A stretch of DNA of 51,744 bases from Planctomycetaceae bacterium (GTDB lineage Bacteria; Planctomycetota; Planctomycetia; Gemmatales; Gemmataceae), in contig PNLP01000049.1 in the NCBI GenBank assembly GCA_013823135.1, forward strand, positions 1 through 51,744. Direction: 5' to 3'. The notes under the pieces were generated by a model. The model searched no databases. It saw only the letters and a program-made list of their open reading frames with translations, and had not been told where the DNA came from. Below are positions 18,354 through 26,907 of this stretch, one piece after another (within the stretch, counting starts at the first letter, position 1; each line of letters starts with the position of its first letter). Position numbers and translations under genes: made by a program.

Positions 18354-20236
18354 CACCCAAGGAAAACAAGCGATGCAAAGTCGGCGAACTGCGACCGAGC
18401 CAAGCCCTCACCACCTTCGGCATCGGTGCGATCATCGACTTGCCGAACCTTTCCGTCATGGTCATGGGGTTGGAAGACTGGCAAGTGAAGGACACGGTAG
18501 AAATCGGCGAAGAACGGTTGCTGGCGTCGGTGAAAGAAGTGTTGGGACAGCAGGTGAAGGCGCTCCGTTCGGCTCCTGTGGTAGCGGACAACTATCAGGT
18601 CAACCAGTTCGATGGCTCGGCCCTGGTCGGGATTCCGGTTGCTCCGTTCCCCCGTTGGATGGTCTGCCCGTATTGCCGACGATTAGCACCACTCTCCAGC
18701 GGACTTTTCAAATTGGAAACGGCGTACCGCACGGACCAGATTCGCTACGTTCACGCCAACTGTACCAAGCAGGGCAAACCGCCGTCGGTTGTCCCAGCCC
18801 GGTTCATCATGGCCTGCAAGAACGGGCACTTCGACGACTTCCCTTGGCGGAACTTCGTGCATCGTGGCACGACCCCCTGCACGGGTGGTCTGAAACTTTT
18901 CGAGTTGACGGCCACGGGTGAAGCCGCTGGGATCGAGGTGCGATGCGAAGGTGAGAACTGCAAGGCGACCCGTCGCATGTCGGACGCTTTCAAAATGGAC
19001 CTGAAGGCGTTACCGGTTTGTAAAGCTCGTCGGCCTCACCTCCGAGATCACGATACTTGTGGGTGCAAGACACCTCTCGGACAAGACATGCGAATGGAGC
19101 CGATGCTCCAGGGTGCATCGAACTCGTGGTTCGGGATCACGCTCTCGGCACTGGCAATTCCTCAAGCCTCGGGCAAACTCAAGCAACTCATCAACGACCA
19201 CTGGACGGTGTTGGAGAAAGTTCAGAGCGAGCAAAACATCGAACTGTTGCTCCAGGTAACCTCTCAACTGCGTGACCTCGCCGAGTATTCTCCAACGGAA
19301 ATCTGGCAGGCGGTTCAGGTTAAGAAGACGGCAGTGCCAACCGAAACGACCGATCCCACCGACTTAAAAACTCCCGAATGGAAAGTGTTCTCTGATCCTG
19401 CGTCGGCGGAAACGAGCAGGGACTTCCAACTTCGTGAAGTGGCACCGCCGAAACGCTACGCAAACTACTTTGAGAAGGTCGTCTTGGCCGAGCGACTGCG
19501 GGAAGTGCGGGCGCTTGTCGGTTTCACCCGCATCGAGTCGCCAAGCGATTACGACAACCCTGCGGCGTTCCCTGAGAACCAGCGGGCGAGGCTGTCCCGC
19601 AAAGACCCGACATGGGTGCCAGCCTCGGAAATCCGTGGCGAAGGACTGTTCTTCCAATTCAAAGAAGCGCTGATTCGCAAGTGGTGTGCGAAGGCCAAGG
19701 TCAAAAGTCATCAGGCGGTGTTCCTCGAATCGCACCAGCGATGGCGGATCGCCCGAAAACTGGACCCACCGCAGGATTTCTTCCCCGGCATCCGGTTTGT
19801 TCTGCTGCACTCGTTTGCCCATGCTCTGATCCGGCAACTGGCGGTCGAGTGCGGGTATACGACGGCATCACTCCGGGAACGCATCTATTCCCGCAACCCC
19901 GGTGAAGACGAACCGGAGATGGCAGGCGTTCTGATCTACACGGCTGCGCCAGACAGCGAAGGAACGCTCGGTGGGTTGGTGTCCCTCGGCAAGCCGGAAA
20001 TGCTGGAGCGGCATCTCGATCAAGCGTTGGATAACGTGCGACTGTGTGCCAGTGACCCGTTGTGCGCTGAACACCACCCGTATCGGGATGGAATCACGCT
20101 TCACGCTGCTTCATGCCATGCTTGCATGTTCGCACCGGAAACGTCTTGCGAGCGGGGCAACAAATATCTAGATCGGGCGGTTCTCGTGCCCACGGTTGAG
20201 CAGAGCGACTTGGCGTTCTTCGAGACGGTGCAATGA
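18350..20236 (+). CDS. drmB: DISARM DUF1998 protein DrmB
   Basis: A 628-aa protein starting at GTG 18350 inside the drmA stop. Residues ~10-35 (ELRPSQALTTFGIGAIIDLP) are the conserved DrmB opening. A zinc knuckle CPYC lies at 106-109. The DUF1998 region near the C-terminus has HSFAHALIRQLAVECGY, then AASCHACMFAPETSCERGN with Cys589 and Cys592. DUF1998 proteins act with DrmA-like helicases, and the DrmAB pair is the recognition core of DISARM. Spacing and order (A, B, C) are the standard ones. Confidence 0.92.
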   Translation: MTPKENKRCKVGELRPSQALTTFGIGAIIDLPNLSVMVMGLEDWQVKDTVEIGEERLLASVKEVLGQQVKALRSAPVVADNYQVNQFDGSALVGIPVAPFPRWMVCPYCRRLAPLSSGLFKLETAYRTDQIRYVHANCTKQGKPPSVVPARFIMACKNGHFDDFPWRNFVHRGTTPCTGGLKLFELTATGEAAGIEVRCEGENCKATRRMSDAFKMDLKALPVCKARRPHLRDHDTCGCKTPLGQDMRMEPMLQGASNSWFGITLSALAIPQASGKLKQLINDHWTVLEKVQSEQNIELLLQVTSQLRDLAEYSPTEIWQAVQVKKTAVPTETTDPTDLKTPEWKVFSDPASAETSRDFQLREVAPPKRYANYFEKVVLAERLREVRALVGFTRIESPSDYDNPAAFPENQRARLSRKDPTWVPASEIRGEGLFFQFKEALIRKWCAKAKVKSHQAVFLESHQRWRIARKLDPPQDFFPGIRFVLLHSFAHALIRQLAVECGYTTASLRERIYSRNPGEDEPEMAGVLIYTAAPDSEGTLGGLVSLGKPEMLERHLDQALDNVRLCASDPLCAEHHPYRDGITLHAASCHACMFAPETSCERGNKYLDRAVLVPTVEQSDLAFFETVQ

Positions 20237-21039
20237 CCGGCGATCTCAACAGAATCGGGGTGGGTGCCATGCGGTTGGCCAAACGCCTTCCGTATTCTGT
20301 GTTGGTCAGCGTGGCCGATGTTGTTGCGAATTCCGCTGGAATGGAGCGGTGGTCGGCACGATTGGCGATCTTGCAAAGTCTTCCGACGCCTGACTTCCGT
20401 GATGCGACCGCAGCCTTCCTCGACATCTGGGCCTCGTGTCCGAGTGGGGTGAGTTCGGATGCGGTGACTGTTGCAATCCTGACTGCGGCAGAGAGCGAAC
20501 GAGAACACCGACAGGCAGAAACGCTGGAGGTTGTATGGACCGGACCAGAACCGGCTGAATCCCGATTCCGACACACGGAACAGGCCATTCTCGAAGTTCT
20601 GAACTCGGCAACGACCCGGTTGACGGTCGTGAGTTATGCCGTCTACCGGATTCCTCGCATTCGTGAAGCTCTGGTGGCTGCGGCCCATCGGGGCGTGTGC
20701 ATTCGGTTGATTGTCGAGACGCCGAACCGCATTGAGGGCCAGGGCGAGTACGACTGTCTGCTGGCGCTCGGGAGTGATGTGGCGTCGGCATGTTCGGTTT
20801 ACTATTGGCCCCAAGAAAAGCGGGGAAAGGATGACAACGGGAAAATCGGCATCCTGCACGTCAAATGTGCGGTCGCCGACGGACACCGGATGTTCCTTTC
20901 GAGTGCCAACTTCACGGAATACGCTTTCACCATCAACATGGAGTTGGGCCTTCTGGCGACTGGCGGAAATCTGCCGGGTCAGGTGGAGCGGCACTTCGAG
21001 CGATTGGTGGCGAATGGGATTGTCGCAAGAGTGGAGTGA
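20233..21039 (+). CDS. drmC: DISARM phospholipase D-family protein DrmC
   Basis: A 268-aa protein whose ATG overlaps the drmB stop (ATGA). It has one complete PLD motif, HVKCAVAD (His209, Lys211, Asp216), followed by the SSANF segment and then EYAFTINMELGLL, the usual PLD active-site layout. PLD-family enzymes with one HKD motif act as dimers; several are nucleases (Nuc-like). In DISARM, drmC is the last and partly dispensable gene. It ends the operon here; no T-rich terminator follows immediately. Confidence 0.9.
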   Translation: MTGDLNRIGVGAMRLAKRLPYSVLVSVADVVANSAGMERWSARLAILQSLPTPDFRDATAAFLDIWASCPSGVSSDAVTVAILTAAESEREHRQAETLEVVWTGPEPAESRFRHTEQAILEVLNSATTRLTVVSYAVYRIPRIREALVAAAHRGVCIRLIVETPNRIEGQGEYDCLLALGSDVASACSVYYWPQEKRGKDDNGKIGILHVKCAVADGHRMFLSSANFTEYAFTINMELGLLATGGNLPGQVERHFERLVANGIVARVE

Positions 21040-21171
21040 CCCGAGCAACGAAATGAATGCAACCGATAGCCCTCCGAATCAAGTGAACGGCGGTTGTTGA
21101 TTAAGGAAGTGACCGGCTCGACCGGAAACACGGGTGGTGCGGGCTAACGGTAGCAGAGCAACCGGGATCGA

Positions 21172-21357
21172 GATGCTGAGCGTCTGTCGGCGTCCGAGGA
21201 ATACTGTTGGTACTCCTGGCCGGAGCAGATCGAGTCGGTGCGGCGGTTGGGTGTTTACCGCTTCGAGTGGGTGATGCCAGGTCATGGGCAGCGGGTTCAC
21301 TTGAAGGCAGGCAGCATGCGGGAGGAAGTTTTGCGACTGGTTGAGCGGTTGGGGTGA
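21172..21357 (+). pseudogene. C-terminal relic of an MBL-fold hydrolase
   Basis: An open stretch without a start reads DAERLSASEEYCWYSWPEQ and continues with RFEWVMPGHGQRVHL, finishing at TGA 21355-21357. The WYSWPEQ...FEWVMPGHG pattern is the C-terminal part of a metallo-beta-lactamase-fold protein, with the PGHG histidine of the family. The N-terminal two thirds with HxHxDH are absent, and the sequence upstream reaches directly back to drmC. It looks like what remained after insertion or deletion at the DISARM boundary. Confidence 0.6.
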
Positions 21358-21411
21358 AGCGACGGGTGAGCGACGCTTGCGAGACTAGCGGCTCCGGTCG
21401 CGAACGACGCC

Positions 21412-21440
21412 CGATTCCTGAACCGCGCGTGCAGGAATCG
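21412..21440. terminator. Hairpin between convergent transcription units
   Basis: A perfect 9-bp inverted repeat (CGATTCCTG / CAGGAATCG) around an 11-base loop lies between the end of the DISARM operon and the convergent AlkB gene. There is no T-run on either side, so it may be a weak or bidirectional terminator, or simply a protective 3' hairpin. Confidence 0.35.
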
Positions 21441-21483
21441 TAACCTCGGTTTGGAAAGGCAATTCACGCAAAACCTTTCAAGG

Positions 21484-22119
21484 TCAGTCTCCCGTGACGG
21501 CGAGTATCACCTTCCTAAAGGTCAGCGAAACGCGGCGGCGGCGAGTGATGCTCTTGCCTTGGAAGTCATCACTTTTTCGCGACGCGATGCCGTGAGTCCA
21601 GTTGTACCGGGACTCGCCCTTCAGGATGACGAGACTGCCGGGATTGAGCAGCAGAGGGACAACCAGTGCTGTCTGCTTGTTGGCGAAGTTCATTATGCAA
21701 GCGCTGCCAAGGCTAAGGGACACAATCGTCTCGGTGAAGCACGGAACGCAATCGACGTGCGGAGCGATCCCTTGGCCGGGCTGGTACTCGTTGACGATCA
21801 GTTGGTCGGGCCGTTCCGGCATCAGGCCGCGCTGCACCAAGTCCTCCGCGACCCGAATCGCCCACTTGGGCAACGCTCCCATACGCATCGACTGGTCGAT
21901 TCTGCGGGCCTTATAATCGTACTTGTAGCCGTAGTGCTGCACCCGCCGCTTCAGGTCAGTGAGCCACGGTTGCGCGTCCAAGTCACGCAATAGTTCGTCT
22001 TGCTGAACTCGGTCGATGAAATCGGTGACGTACTGCAAGCCCGGTATCCCGGAAATGTCCGCTGACCGAACTACGTCATCCGCGTCCTCGAATAGACTGG
22101 GCTGGTGGGTGGCACTCAT
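21484..22119 (-). CDS. AlkB-like 2-oxoglutarate/Fe(II) dioxygenase
   Basis: A 211-aa protein. ATG 22119 is preferred because AAAGGAAAC precedes it and the longer frame would overlap the upstream gene. It shows the full AlkB set: HVD (His121, Asp123) and the distal His176 bind iron, and RRRRVSLTFR at 193-202 provides the 2-oxoglutarate arginines. YQPGQGIAPHVD is the standard sequence ahead of the first His. AlkB-type enzymes oxidatively remove alkyl groups from nucleic acid bases. It overlaps the stop of the methyltransferase gene by 4 bp (ATGA), so both come from one transcript. Substrate (repair or removal of a programmed mark) cannot be told from sequence. Confidence 0.9.
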   Translation of the reverse strand: MSATHQPSLFEDADDVVRSADISGIPGLQYVTDFIDRVQQDELLRDLDAQPWLTDLKRRVQHYGYKYDYKARRIDQSMRMGALPKWAIRVAEDLVQRGLMPERPDQLIVNEYQPGQGIAPHVDCVPCFTETIVSLSLGSACIMNFANKQTALVVPLLLNPGSLVILKGESRYNWTHGIASRKSDDFQGKSITRRRRVSLTFRKVILAVTGD

Positions 22120-23090
22120 TTCTCGTTTCCTTTCGCCAAGTGGTCTGACCAAGCAGTGTTCAGCAGCAAGCCCCGCCTGAGCTTGATCGTCTGCGGGTTG
22201 TTCTGGGTTTTTCGACCCGTGACATCGTGGTACTGGATTTCCTCGTAGTCATCCGACACAGAAGGGAGCAGGGCTTTCATCCCCTTCTTGAACTCCTCCC
22301 ACTTCTCGTTTACCGCTGGGTGTGTCGCGTTCTGATAGACAAGGCAGACCTTGTCGTCTTGGAGGTGTTCAGTCAGCAAGTTCTTGACAACCGAAACCAA
22401 CGCTTTCACATCGAGCGTCCTGCTGCCGAAGTAATATGAGCAGTTCAGGATCACTGTCAATTCCTTGTTGCCGTTAGCCTCCCGATACTTCTTGATGTAC
22501 CCAGGCAGCAGAGTTGGAAGGTTTTTCCGGCTGATGAAATCAAACGTTGCCTTACTGTGGAATAGGCCCGAGGAGAGCGAAGCCGCTTGAGCATGTGCCA
22601 GCATTGCTTCGCTGCGGTCGATGCCGATGTAGTGGACCCGAAGGCCGTCCGGCGCGCTCGGAGTCTTGTGTTTTCGCACGACGAGGTTGTACCAAGCCAG
22701 CGATATCCCGCACGTCAGGGGTCCGCAACCAAAGTCGATGAACACCGGGTTACGGAGGATTTCCAACTTGCGATCCTGGAGGTTCCGGTAGAGAACATGG
22801 AACCCGCTCACCGTGTGCATCTGCATGTAGCGGTAGCAGTAGATCAGGACGAGGTCTCCTGGTGACAGCCCGTTCTTGGGTTCGGAGAAGCTGGACCTGC
22901 CGTTGTCGATCAGGCTCGCTTGGTAGCTCCAGTTCTGCGTTGCGACTTCGCGCTTCCACGCTTTTGTGGCTTCGTGCTTCTCGAACGGGTCGGTGACGAA
23001 CTCCTGAAAGAATTTCGCGATTTGCGAATGAAGCAAGTACGGCGATTCCGGTTTCGGTTCAGGCTTCGGCTTCGGTGGAATCAAGGGCAT
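22116..23090 (-). CDS. SAM-dependent methyltransferase of unknown substrate
   Basis: A 324-aa protein starting at ATG 23090 with AGGAG 8 nt upstream. After a Pro/Lys-rich start, about residues 110-270 form a class I methyltransferase fold: motif I FIDFGCGPLTCG, the acidic motif II YIGIDRSEAML, and motif IV-like VILNCSYYFGS. It lacks the (D/N)PP(Y/F) motif of adenine DNA methylases and the PC motif of cytosine methylases, so RNA, protein or small-molecule methylation is more likely. It is translationally coupled to the AlkB-like gene, a pairing that suggests a linked methylation/demethylation activity (inference). Confidence 0.75.
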   Translation of the reverse strand: MPLIPPKPKPEPKPESPYLLHSQIAKFFQEFVTDPFEKHEATKAWKREVATQNWSYQASLIDNGRSSFSEPKNGLSPGDLVLIYCYRYMQMHTVSGFHVLYRNLQDRKLEILRNPVFIDFGCGPLTCGISLAWYNLVVRKHKTPSAPDGLRVHYIGIDRSEAMLAHAQAASLSSGLFHSKATFDFISRKNLPTLLPGYIKKYREANGNKELTVILNCSYYFGSRTLDVKALVSVVKNLLTEHLQDDKVCLVYQNATHPAVNEKWEEFKKGMKALLPSVSDDYEEIQYHDVTGRKTQNNPQTIKLRRGLLLNTAWSDHLAKGNEK

Positions 23091-23591
23091 TCGCAACTCC
23101 TGTGGTTCAGCGGAATCTTCTCCTGCGGCTTCCTCTCTCCGGGCACCAAACTGAATCTTACGCCATCACCACCGACTGGTGGCGAGTCGGACAGCGGGAA
23201 GTCGAAATCGAGACAGCAAGCCCCCATAACGAGCAGGCATAGCCGCTCCACCTTCGTGAACGGTAATGAAGTGGAAATCGCCCAACCTTGATGTGACTGC
23301 CACCCATCGCAAGCTATCGGCTACAAGCGATTCCGCTGCGTCCTTGTGGCTGACATCCAGAACAGCCGCAACTCCTTCCTACACAAGTGGCCTGCGTGAG
23401 ATGAACGGGCCGAGCCACTTCTGATTCCGTCTGTGGCGGTATCACGCGATCAATTGCCTTTTGGCGAGCCAGTGCCCGCAGTGTCGCGTAATCGGAGGGT
23501 TGGCCTTGTTGACCATTCGGTTTCAGGTGAACCTTGACACGGCAGGAGAGCCTGCTTTCGAGGATTTGGTCGGTGATCTTCGTGTCATGTG
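23091..23591. other. Non-coding stretch ahead of the palindromic element
   Basis: About 500 bases upstream of the divergent methyltransferase gene. The open frames here are antisense to each other and lack ribosome sites. The region should contain the promoter for the methyltransferase/AlkB pair, but no clear -35/-10 pair was found. Confidence 0.4.
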
Positions 23592-23724
23592 ATATACTCC
23601 GCGCGGCCCAGGATGAGGGCATCGTGCTGAGGCAAGCCGCGACCGCAAGGAAGCGGGAAAGGTGAACCGATCCCTTGCGGTCGTGGCTCGCCAAACGCCT
23701 CATTTCCCGCCGCGCGGAGTATAT
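23592..23724. repeat. 133-bp palindromic (hairpin/MITE-like) element
   Basis: A perfect 16-bp terminal inverted repeat, ATATACTCCGCGCGGC at 23592-23607 with its complement at 23709-23724. Inside it is a second, nested pairing: CGACCGCAAGG at 23640-23650 with 23673-23683, extended through GAAGCC/GGCT-type pairs and TGAGGC at 23628-23633 with 23697-23702. GCGGGAAA (23653-23660) can alternatively pair with TTTCCCGC (23703-23710). No ORF fits it. It lies 155 bp before the 544-aa gene. It may be a small non-autonomous mobile element, a structured RNA, or a protein-binding site. Confidence 0.65.
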
Positions 23725-23878
23725 ACCTTGCCGGGTTATGAATCGGACCGTCCGGCCGGGCTGGCGTTGGGTATCGAGACGGTTGAGACCCCGCACTTCT
23801 TCCGAACCTGTAATACTGTAACGGTGTCCATCGCACAACGATCCGGCTTCTTTCAACAACCTCGGGTGCGAGAACGCC

Positions 23879-25513
23879 ATGTCAATATTGCGGCTGTCCG
23901 ATTTCGGGTATCGCCGTTTCGGGCCACTCCCTGCGGCTGGCGGCGGGTTCCCAGCCAGCCGAGCCGCGACCGGCGCGGGAAACACTGGCGACTACGAAGT
24001 CGCAGGCGATTGGGTCCGCCGTCGCGACCGTCGGCGCGGTGGCCAATCGCTTGAGAGCCTCCGAATTGTGGACGTTCTCGATGCGGGCACGGACTTGAAC
24101 AGTGACCGGCTTTCGTACATCGACAGCTACTTTCGTGGCGCGGAGTTTGCGAACACGCTGCTTCCAGAACTCACAACGAGTGATGATGTTCTCAATGAGT
24201 TGCCCGAAGTCGCCGAGAACCCAGAGGAGCCTCGCTGTCGGGGCATGTATCGGCTCGCCCAAGCATTGAACCTTGCTGGCCGACACCGGATTCTCAAACT
24301 CTTCCGCGACCGCATCGCCCCTTGTTTCTTCAGACTCTACCCCCAGGGGCGGATCGCGGTCATCCGGTACGACGACAAGTTCGAGACTACGTCTGCCCAA
24401 CTTCGCGTGCTGTACACCCTCGCGCAGGTGCCGTTCCCGGACATGGCCACCGCCGCGCCGAAGATCAACACGTTGCAAAACTGGCATCTCAACTCACTCA
24501 CCGTCCTCGGGCCGTTGCTGATTGATCTCCTGCTCTACCAGTTCTACCCGTTCGTGGGCGGGTTCCGCGCCGGACCTCCGGGACTCGACTTCGTGTTCTT
24601 GTTCGAGCCAGCCGAATCGTACACCCCGGCAATCTTTCCTCGCAGTTGGTTGGCGATTGCCAGCACCACCGCCGGGTTTGGGAAGGAACAGTTCGATTGT
24701 TACGAAGCGATCACGAACTTCGGTGGCCCGACTTGGAAGGACGCGAGTCACCAGAGGTTCCGGCACGACCGGGGATACACCGCCGAAGAACGGTTGAGTC
24801 TGCTACGGTGGTATCTCGGTCGTGTGAACCGGCTGCTCTCCGAACTGACGGATGTCGCGAACTTCACCCAAGACCGTGAGATTGAAGCCCCCATCGACCC
24901 GGTCTTTGCGTTCGAGCATCAACTCACAGTTGATCGGCTGGCCAGGAAGACCTTGCTGTCGATGAGTTTGGAAGAACCCGGCACGGCGAAGTTTATGGCG
25001 TTCGAGGTTGCCGAACTCTACGACGGCCTGAGCAGCATGTTCGGCAACCACACTGGCGCGAGCGACTTCTTCAAACGACTCTTCCACTCGGTTGAAGGGC
25101 CAGCCTTGTTACGCGACCGTCTGGCCCAACTCCCGGCACCGTTCGGGACCGAGTTGCCAGCGCTGGCCGACCGCCTTTACAAGACAATTGAGGACACGGT
25201 GATTGAGTCCGTGTGGTTGAAATCGAAGCTCACCCCGGGTGGGGTTCTGGTTCGGAACAAGAATCTGTCTTCGGAAGTGGTCGTGCCCCGCGCGGACTTC
25301 GTGGCCGATCTGATGCGTGTTTACCGCAACGGTCACCACGGGTATTTCACGGCGGGCGACAAGCAGGGCAACCGACCGTCTCGCTATCTGTTTCTCACCG
25401 ACGGCAACCTGCCCGCCGAGTTGAGTGCTTTGCCTCCGTTGTGGTGGTTGGCGTATGTGGCGGACCCGACGATGTTGGGTTGGAAGCACTTGCCGGTTGG
25501 CGAGTACGATTGA
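23879..25513 (+). CDS. Uncharacterised 544-aa protein
   Basis: I do not recognise a family. ATG 23879 has a weak GCGAG upstream. The first ~55 residues are low-complexity (Arg/Gly-rich) and may be outside the real gene; residues from about LESLRIVDVLDAGTDL onward look like a folded, mixed alpha/beta protein. There are several Trp/Tyr-rich segments (GPLLIDLLLYQFYPFVGGF, PPLWWLAYV) but no transmembrane pattern strong enough to call. No Walker, nuclease or HTH motif was seen. It ends 28 bp before the HNH gene on the same strand, so the two probably form a two-gene unit located beside the DISARM locus. Confidence 0.7.
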   Translation: MSILRLSDFGYRRFGPLPAAGGGFPASRAATGAGNTGDYEVAGDWVRRRDRRRGGQSLESLRIVDVLDAGTDLNSDRLSYIDSYFRGAEFANTLLPELTTSDDVLNELPEVAENPEEPRCRGMYRLAQALNLAGRHRILKLFRDRIAPCFFRLYPQGRIAVIRYDDKFETTSAQLRVLYTLAQVPFPDMATAAPKINTLQNWHLNSLTVLGPLLIDLLLYQFYPFVGGFRAGPPGLDFVFLFEPAESYTPAIFPRSWLAIASTTAGFGKEQFDCYEAITNFGGPTWKDASHQRFRHDRGYTAEERLSLLRWYLGRVNRLLSELTDVANFTQDREIEAPIDPVFAFEHQLTVDRLARKTLLSMSLEEPGTAKFMAFEVAELYDGLSSMFGNHTGASDFFKRLFHSVEGPALLRDRLAQLPAPFGTELPALADRLYKTIEDTVIESVWLKSKLTPGGVLVRNKNLSSEVVVPRADFVADLMRVYRNGHHGYFTAGDKQGNRPSRYLFLTDGNLPAELSALPPLWWLAYVADPTMLGWKHLPVGEYD

Positions 25514-25541
25514 TCCAACATTTCGATGAAGGAGCAGAATC

Positions 25542-26297
25542 GTGACCACCTCGCAACCGACTGTGTGCGCGTACTGTGGCACCGACCAGGGGCTGTTCCA
25601 GGCCGAACACGTCATTCCCCGCTGTTTGTGGGAAGCCGACCGACCTGGGCACATGCTAACGGTCCCCGCCTGCGGCCCGTGCAACCACGGGTACGGCCGT
25701 GATGAGGAGTATTTCCGAACTGTCTTGGTCGCTCTCACTGGCCAAGGTAGCCACCCGCAAGTTAACCAACTCCTGGGCGGCAAGGTGCGGCGAGCGTTGA
25801 AACGGAATCCCCGGTTGCGCGAGGATATGACCCGGAATGTCCGCCCGATGCCACGCCGGAGTCCGGGTGGATTGTTCGCTGGTGTGCGATTGGGGTTCGA
25901 GTTGGACGTGAAACGATTTTACCGAGGTGTCGAAAAGACGGTGCGTGGCCTTTTCGCTTACAAGAGCGGGCGGCCCCTCGCCCCGAGTACCGCAGTCCGA
26001 ATCTACGAAGGGAATGGGTTTTGGGAAACACCCGGGTTTCAAAGTCTGCTCGAAGAGATGTCTGAGCCTGCCGGGGTTGGGGATGACGTGTTCAGTTGTC
26101 GCTGCGCCCGTTATTCGGTTGATCCCGAGTGGAGCGCATGGCTTCTTATCTACTACCAAACACAAGGGTTCTTCGCGTGGACGGAGCCGCTTGGGTCTTC
26201 GCACGAAATTGCTGGCGAGGATACTGGTATTCGTGATCGGGGTATCGCGTCACGGCTCGCAACGAACAGTAACATCGTAGACCCAGAAGGGTCTTGA
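25542..26297 (+). CDS. HNH-type endonuclease-like protein
   Basis: A 251-aa protein starting at GTG 25542 after a GGAG site (GAAGGAGCAGAATC). The N-terminus carries a zinc-framed HNH fold: CAYCG (Cys9, Cys12), EHVIPR (His23) and CGPCNHG (Cys44, Cys47, Asn48, His49), the classic CxxC...H...CxxCN arrangement. The remaining ~200 residues are not recognised and may bind DNA or a partner. HNH enzymes cut nucleic acid with a single metal ion. It follows the 544-aa protein by 28 bp, consistent with a joint function. Confidence 0.75.
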   Translation: MTTSQPTVCAYCGTDQGLFQAEHVIPRCLWEADRPGHMLTVPACGPCNHGYGRDEEYFRTVLVALTGQGSHPQVNQLLGGKVRRALKRNPRLREDMTRNVRPMPRRSPGGLFAGVRLGFELDVKRFYRGVEKTVRGLFAYKSGRPLAPSTAVRIYEGNGFWETPGFQSLLEEMSEPAGVGDDVFSCRCARYSVDPEWSAWLLIYYQTQGFFAWTEPLGSSHEIAGEDTGIRDRGIASRLATNSNIVDPEGS

Positions 26298-26907
26298 CCG
26301 AGGCGGAAGCCCAGGCGGGGCTGGCTCCTGCCAAACACCTTCGAGTTCGGTTGTCGGTGCGCGGGGTTCTTGCACCACCGTCTGATGCGCGCAAAGTGCG
26401 AAGCAAGTTAAGCATGTCGTGGGTTGCTCGGCGCACGACTCGGTCGCCGCTCAGCGGTGGCCGCGGAGGATGCTGTCCCACCCGCGACCGACTAACAAGC
26501 TGGTGTGTCAACTAGGGCCATATGGGTCCGTCGCCTAACAAGTCGCTGCAGCAGACCGGACGGCGTGACGGGTTTCTAGTGGAGTGATAAGCCGCCTCGC
26601 CGCCCGGCTGCTGAGCTGGGCGACTATGAAGCCGTGTGCAGCAGGATGTTCAGACTGTCGCGGAACTGCCAGACATAATGGCCCGGCAGCGACGAACGTG
26701 TCCCGACTCCGTCACGACGGCAACACCCGAGCCTCTCTCCTACCAGGTACAATTTGTGAGTCGGGTCGAACTCCCCAAAAGCTTCCCTCATCCGTCGTTC
26801 ATGCACAGCACGTTTTTCACCAATTTGGAACCGAGCCGAACCTAGCGTTCATCCAGTGTGTCAAGAAAATGGGTCGAATAATAGCGAACCACAACATGGA
26901 GGCGAGG
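26298..26907. other. Intergenic stretch carrying an attC-like palindrome
   Basis: About 610 bases with no supportable gene. The frame that reaches upstream from 26908 to 26584 lies partly within the palindrome and has no good start. The palindrome itself is listed separately. Confidence 0.5.
26533..26627 (+). repeat. attC-like imperfect palindrome
   Basis: GCCTAAC at 26533 fits the RYYYAAC end of an integron attC site. It is followed by a left arm (26541-26565) that pairs, with short asymmetric bulges, with a right arm (26598-26625; CGCCGCCCGG, CTGCTGAGCT and a final CGACT). Unpaired extra bases on one arm are typical of folded attC sites. The expected GTTRRRY at the far end is degenerate here (CGACTATG), so recombination competence is doubtful. 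It lies between the HNH gene and the HEPN-like gene, where a cassette boundary would sit. Confidence 0.4.

Noticed and set aside
4383..21039. Class 2 DISARM
   Set aside because: Class 2 is marked by drmE and a cytosine methylase (drmMII); here there is an SNF2 drmD and an NPPF adenine methylase.
20101..21048. 315-aa minus-strand open frame
   Set aside because: Antisense to drmB and drmC; no domain or ribosome site.
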